From Enoplosus armatus (taxonomy: Eukaryota > Chordata > Actinopteri > Centrarchiformes > Enoplosidae), in contig NC_092189.1 in NCBI RefSeq assembly GCF_043641665.1, positions 17,638,833 to 17,702,832 on the forward strand: a stretch of DNA of 64,000 nucleotides, written 5' to 3'. Both the position numbers and the translations under genes were made by a program. Shown piece by piece: positions 60,901-64,000 of this stretch. Within the stretch, counting starts at the first letter, position 1. Each line of letters begins with the position of its first letter. The notes under the pieces were generated by a model. That model was not told the DNA's origin. It made no database searches and saw nothing but the letters and a program-made list of their open reading frames with translations.

Positions 60901-62927
60901 TCAACATCTTGGGAAACATGCTTATCCGCTTTCTAGCGGAGAGTTAGATGAGAACATCGAGACCTCTCTCATTTTGGTTGGTTAAATATGAAGCTACAGT
61001 GAGCAGCCAGTTAGCTTAGCTTAGCATAAAGACTGGAAACAGGGATAAACAGCTAGCCTGGCTCTGCCGGAAGGTAATACATTTTGTAAAAAAGACAATG
61101 CTCTGTTTTACGGAACTTCCTGGAGGCTCCACTGGCTTGGCAACTGCTCAGAGTAAAAAAATAGTCCAGCACATAACCCCCCGAAAAACAGTGTTTTGAA
61201 TGGGAATGAGATATAACGTGTTAATTTGTGAACTTTAAAGGAGCTGGTAGGTTTATTTTACCAGTAAGGCTAGCTGGTTCCCTGTTTCCAGTCTCTCCGC
61301 AAGAAATTAAAAAAGCGTATTACCCAAAATGTTGAACTTAGACACTGAGAATGTTTTGACTTTAAAACAAAATCTTAAGGATTATTACATGTTCACAAAG
61401 ATGCACATGCAGCTGGGGGAAAATAAAAACCTACTCTCTTGGTACTCTCTCTCCACCTCTTTCCTGAGGTTTCTCTCTCGAGCTAGAGCTTCATGGCTTC
61501 CCCACACGTCTATTGCTCTAATAGTCACAGAGAGAAATAAATTAATGAACAAAAGTTAGAAAACTTATCAATGAAAATTTGTGGTTTTGGCATTACTTTG
61601 TTGGAAGACAAAAGGAAAGTAAAAGGGTGTAGAACTAACTTGGCCTCCACGTCTGACCGCAAGAAGACAGTGAAAGCCTCCGTGTCATCGTGGGGGCTGC
61701 GTCTTCTGATCTTTCGAAGTTGTTCCAGATCACTGTGAACACATGAGAGAAGGAAACAGATTCAGAAAGACCCCTGTACAATGATGTTAAGCAGTCTCAT
61801 ATCAGCTAATCACAACAGCATGTTTACTTATTAACTTAAAGGAATTTGTGTTGTGGTCTGCTAGCACTTCTGAACAAGGTTATACAGAACAGACAGTTAA
61901 GCATTCAAAAGTAGTAATTCAGCTTTGCAATGATGATATACAGTTCAGTGTGGGGAACAGGAGTTACCTTGGTTTGAGGCAGAACTCATTCATGGCTCTG
62001 ACTGCAGTGATAAAGTTGTTTTGAGTGTACTTGGGTCCATATTCCCTTTTCTTCAGGACTGCCCGGACTGCATATGACAACAGAGGGAAATTATGATATA
62101 AGCCACCAAATTACACCCACATTCTGAAAATACTAAAAAATATGAGGTAAATCAAGAGTCTTATTTAAAATGTGTTTCATGTGAAGCATGCACAAACATT
62201 GTTCATTACCTTTCACTTGAATTGTCTCAGCTTTAGTCAGCCCCTGAGGTGTTGAACCTATGAGAGCAAATATTATAATTTTATCAGAGAAGTAAACTAA
62301 AGCAAAATTCTTTTACATTTTCCTAAACATCTCAACGGTATTAGCAGTTTGAAAAAGGAAACATGGTGATCAATAATGGACAAAATACAATGCCACACAA
62401 AATGTCCAGAACATACAGACATCAAACATCTCAACAACTTCTGCAGTACACAGAAACATTAAGGTTCGTCACCTAACAAACCTGGGGTAGCTTTCGCAGC
62501 TGCAGACAAGATCTTTTCTGCAGATGGATCATTTCCTGACGCTGACTTTGGAGGACCATCTTTACTGTTGCCAGAGGTAGAGTAGTACTGCACCTTGCCC
62601 AGCCCAAGAGAGGCAACACGGCAGTCTGGAAGGCTGAACCAAAAGCTATGTATGCCTCCACTCTGCCAACCTGTGCAACGGAATGTATAATGATAGTTTG
62701 TTTCGGTTGTTCTGCGTAATAAAACAACACTATGTCTATATCCAGAGAGAGCAGAGTAGGAAGAGCCGTGGTGTGTAACAGCTGGTGATGTAGCTAACGA
62801 CTGGTAGCACTTCCTCACCGTAGCACAGCTGGGGTAACCTCGGGGACCGTTGGGACAGGGGCGCTCTGTGCTGCAAGGAGACCCTGCAGAAGACATGCCA
62901 TGGTCTGTGGGCCAAGCTGGGGAACAT
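54923..62927 (-). CDS. slc30a9: slc30a9 (ZnT9): mitochondrial zinc transporter, complete, 17 exons
   Basis: Cation-diffusion-facilitator protein that exports zinc from mitochondria; also described as the nuclear-receptor coactivator GAC63 (family knowledge). Seventeen exons with matching phases give 1719 bp, 572 residues plus stop (human 568). The N-terminus (MFPSLAHRPWHVFC, rich in Arg/Ser, no acid residues) fits a mitochondrial presequence. Residues about 116-200 form the conserved ZnT9 domain (REYGPKYTQNNF; KIRRRSPHDDTEAF). The transporter domain starts near 240. H276 and D280 in IHSLAD form the TM2 HxxxD zinc site. In TM5 only D401 (VVLLED) is present, as in ZnT9 generally. The C-terminal part includes KVRFKAEVDFDGRVVTRSYL and ends VDLEIL. 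Introns are short (85-909 bp); introns 7-9, 12, 14 and 15 show nothing recognisable. Confidence 0.97.
55137..55250 (-). CDS. slc30a9: slc30a9 exon 16 (C-terminal domain)
   Basis: 114 bp, 38 codons, encoding EIQQVKTPEELENFMLKHGE and NIIDTLGAEVDRLEKELK. CTGCAG acceptor, GTACTG donor. Confidence 0.97.
56160..56289 (-). CDS. slc30a9: slc30a9 exon 15 (C-terminal domain)
   Basis: 130 bp encoding AIHDVKATDMGLSKVRF, KAEVDFDGRVVTRSYLEK and QDIDQILS. The final Ser replaces a Gln of mammals. Confidence 0.97.
56813..56978 (-). CDS. slc30a9: slc30a9 exon 14 (TM6)
   Basis: 166 bp encoding NPHFDSLGSLGVGTLLGAV, SAFLIYTNTEALLGRS and QKLTEFLENDPAV. CCCAG acceptor, GTCAGC donor. Confidence 0.97.
57230..57410. 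repeat. teleost dispersed repeat fragment in slc30a9 intron 13
   Basis: Contains CTACTTTTACTTAAGTAAAA and ATCTGAGTACTTCT, a motif set I recognise as one of the most frequent teleost intronic repeats. Confidence 0.5.
57638..57745 (-). CDS. slc30a9: slc30a9 exon 13 (TM5)
   Basis: 108 bp encoding MQSRDPSTNVVLLEDAAAV, then LGVIMASGCMGLTSLT. The TM5 aspartate D401 is present but the usual TM5 histidine of ZnTs is not, as in ZnT9 generally. Confidence 0.97.
58152..58223 (-). CDS. slc30a9: slc30a9 exon 12
   Basis: 72 bp encoding TLLVAVNEIKKSARHHGLS and FYEY, the cytosolic/matrix loop after TM4. Confidence 0.95.
58320..58359 (-). CDS. slc30a9: slc30a9 exon 11 (TM4)
   Basis: 40 bp encoding AYCILAGSLVSEG. 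TTTCAG acceptor, GTACGT donor. Confidence 0.95.
58445..58580 (-). CDS. slc30a9: slc30a9 exon 10 (TM3)
   Basis: 136 bp encoding YGFSNMRYIASLISGVGIF, then MMGAGLSWYHGIMGLL and HPEPIESLLW. Confidence 0.97.
59096..59254 (-). CDS. slc30a9: slc30a9 exon 9 (TM1-TM2, HxxxD)
   Basis: 159 bp encoding NGLNFFFKLLAWVYTG, SASMFSEAIHSLADTCNQ, then ALLALGISQSVRNPDAGH. Contains zinc-site H276 and D280. Confidence 0.97.
60080..60147 (-). CDS. slc30a9: slc30a9 exon 8 (TM1 start)
   Basis: 68 bp encoding PRSGQRTTFLQGPGKVVMVA and IC. The acceptor is CACAAAG; another AG ten bases downstream (CGGTCAG) would put the exon out of frame with exon 7. Confidence 0.93.
60681..60739 (-). CDS. slc30a9: slc30a9 exon 7
   Basis: 59 bp encoding IFRNQQLLKEYKDFWGNTK. 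CTCCAG acceptor, GTGAGC donor. Confidence 0.95.
60893..61330. mobile_element. large palindromic (foldback) repeat, copy 2
   Basis: Second, internally shorter copy in slc30a9 intron 6. The left end (TTCAACATCTTGGGAAAC) pairs with the right end (ACCCAAAATGTTGAA). Contains TTAGCTTAGCTTAGC, GACTGGAAACAGGG and CAGCTAGCCTGGCTCTG, the reverse complement of blocks in copy 1. Confidence 0.75.
61435..61517 (-). CDS. slc30a9: slc30a9 exon 6
   Basis: 83 bp encoding AIDVWGSHEALARERNLRKE and VEREYQE, a charged helical linker. ATTAG acceptor, GTAGGT donor. Confidence 0.94.
61640..61732 (-). CDS. slc30a9: slc30a9 exon 5
   Basis: 93 bp encoding DLEQLRKIRRRSPHDDTEAF and TVFLRSDVEA. GTTAGT donor; the split Lys codon fixes the exon end. 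Confidence 0.96.
61968..62067 (-). CDS. slc30a9: slc30a9 exon 4
   Basis: 100 bp encoding (V)RAVLKKREYGPKYTQNNF and ITAVRAMNEFCLKP, highly conserved with human ZnT9. Confidence 0.97.
62210..62257 (-). CDS. slc30a9: slc30a9 exon 3
   Basis: 48 bp encoding (G)STPQGLTKAETIQVK. CATAG acceptor, GTAATG donor; frame fixed by exons 2 and 4. Confidence 0.85.
62482..62670 (-). CDS. slc30a9: slc30a9 exon 2
   Basis: 189 bp encoding (G)WQSGGIHSFWFSLP and ending in a low-conservation linker GNSKDGPPKSASGNDPS. CACAG acceptor, GTTTGT donor. Conservation with mammals is low except WQ and the YYST motif. Confidence 0.85.
62819..62927 (-). CDS. slc30a9: slc30a9 exon 1 (start codon, presequence)
   Basis: 109 bp from ATG at 62927-62925 (A at -3) to a CTACG/GTGAGG donor. 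It encodes 36 basic, hydroxylated residues starting MFPSLAHRPWHVFCRVSLQ. A longer overlapping frame reading MSSAGSPC... arises if the 148-bp intron is not removed. Confidence 0.85.
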
Positions 62928-64000
62928 CCTCGCTGTAGCGGGGCTCGGTACTGAAGAGCAGGAAGTTGCTATACGGAGTCACAAATAGCCTGGTCACTGT
63001 GTGTTTTAGGTTGTCAATTCAACCCCATTCAGACAGATTAACCTAACGCCTGAAGACCGCCTCTCAAGATCTGACCGTTTCATCAAGCTGTAACGTTAGC
63101 ATGGCTACAAGCAAACTCAAATGTTTAACACAGCTGACATTCGTGTCTCACTGAAATGGCTGTCATTGGTAATCACTTGGCTAGTCAACTAAAGCCTTTG
63201 CCGGCCGGCTAACACTGACGCTATAGCACTACCGAGCCCGGCGGCTATTGAGCCACAAACTTGGCTAACCTAGCTAGCTAACGTAAGCTAACAACGTTAT
63301 CCGCCATAAGTAACAAGTGCTGTGTAACATTTATTTACTCAAAAACAACTGCAACTGAGTAGTGAATACAGACAATGTTATTAAAGCCATTACCTTTATG
63401 GTGATGTTTGTTCTACATAATCTGTATCCATTTTGAGAATCTATGGACAAACTGATGGTAACGCCGCTATGGACGTACGATAAGTGCTACAAACACACAC
63501 ACAAACACGTGACCTATGACACCCAAGTGACGTCATGGTCGTCTCGTGAGAGCGTAATCAGTTTCAGGGTTATGTCGACCTGTATCGCGATATTTTCTAA
63601 ACCGCTGCGCGAACAAGGTCATTTTAGGGGCCACATGTAGAGAATATATAATTTAATTAAAATAAAGAAAATGCTTTTTGTCAAACTACCCAGTAGAGTC
63701 TTGCTTTATGAATCTTACTGTAGTAAATACAGAAGTGTTGTCAGCAAAATCCACTTTAAGTATCAAAAGTACAACTACTTATTATGCTCCCGGATCATTT
63801 TATGTATATTATATAACCTGATTATTATCATTAATTTATTAACATCTCAATATCATTTTATTGTTTTTTATTTTGATTACTTTACATGCTTTTGGGAAAT
63901 TTAATCTATAATAATGCATGTAAACGGGTCATATGTTTTGTATGTTGAATCATTAACTGTAAAGTATCTCGTAAATTGGGCCGTCAAATAAATGTAGTTG
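62928..64000. other. slc30a9 5' flank and promoter side
   Basis: Moderately CpG-rich up to about 63620, with a CRE palindrome at 63528-63535, then AT-rich. The 5' UTR and start site cannot be fixed. No gene is recognised to the right edge. Confidence 0.5.
63528..63535. promoter_or_regulatory. CRE palindrome (CREB/ATF)
   Basis: TGACGTCA, the full CREB/ATF consensus, about 600 bp upstream of the slc30a9 start codon in CpG-rich sequence. A likely promoter element for slc30a9. Confidence 0.5.

Noticed and set aside
62459..62896. 145-codon minus-strand frame starting MSSAGSPC as a single first exon of slc30a9
   Set aside because: Splicing out 62671-62818 gives an N-terminus (MFPSLAHRP...) that resembles human MLPGLA... 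and keeps phase; the long frame simply reads through that short intron.
1..64000. CRISPR arrays, phage, toxin-antitoxin or biosynthetic clusters
   Set aside because: The window is vertebrate nuclear DNA with spliced genes; no regularly spaced repeats or prokaryotic gene arrangement is present.

Overview
The window is vertebrate genomic DNA, almost certainly from a teleost and probably a percomorph fish. Evidence for this is the intron-exon structure with canonical GT-AG sites, protein exons that match vertebrate genes at teleost-like divergence, compact introns (one of 97 bp), abundant (TG)n microsatellites, and several dispersed repeat types that I recognise from percomorph genomes. There is no sign of bacterial, viral or CRISPR-type content.

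Three protein-coding genes account for all the coding sequence I can support. (1) atp8a1, minus strand, about 831-37890: twelve exons give the first 376 residues of a phospholipid-transporting P4-ATPase (flippase). The gene continues beyond the left edge, so its P domain, N domain and C-terminal membrane part are outside the window. Every exon phase closes exactly. Intron 1 is about 15.3 kb. (2) grxcr1, plus strand, 46224-50388: four exons give a complete 296-residue glutaredoxin-domain, cysteine-rich protein of hair-cell stereocilia. (3) slc30a9 (ZnT9), minus strand, 54923-62927: seventeen exons give a complete 572-residue mitochondrial zinc transporter. atp8a1 and grxcr1 are divergently transcribed across about 8 kb; grxcr1 and slc30a9 converge across about 4.5 kb.

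Layout: 1-37.9 kb is atp8a1 (mostly intron, with microsatellites, SINE-like and other repeats in introns 1-4); 37.6-38.3 kb is its CpG-rich 5' end; 38.3-46.2 kb is intergenic with a GCTAA-type repeat and a long (GT)n; 46.2-50.4 kb is grxcr1, whose intron 3 holds a large palindromic repeat; 50.4-54.9 kb is intergenic with two repeats and an unassigned CpG-rich block near 52.6-53.06 kb; 54.9-62.9 kb is slc30a9; 62.9-64 kb holds its promoter side, with a perfect CRE palindrome.

The three genes do not form a pathway. They share old vertebrate synteny (human 4p13 also has SLC30A9, ATP8A1 and GRXCR1 close together, in a different arrangement). I found no undescribed multi-gene system. The more interesting points are regulatory or evolutionary: RFX X-box-like motifs around grxcr1 (one carried inside a transposable-element palindrome), a divergent exon 7 in atp8a1, loss of the active-site-position cysteine in the Grxcr1 glutaredoxin fold, and an orphan CpG/CRE block between the two convergent genes.
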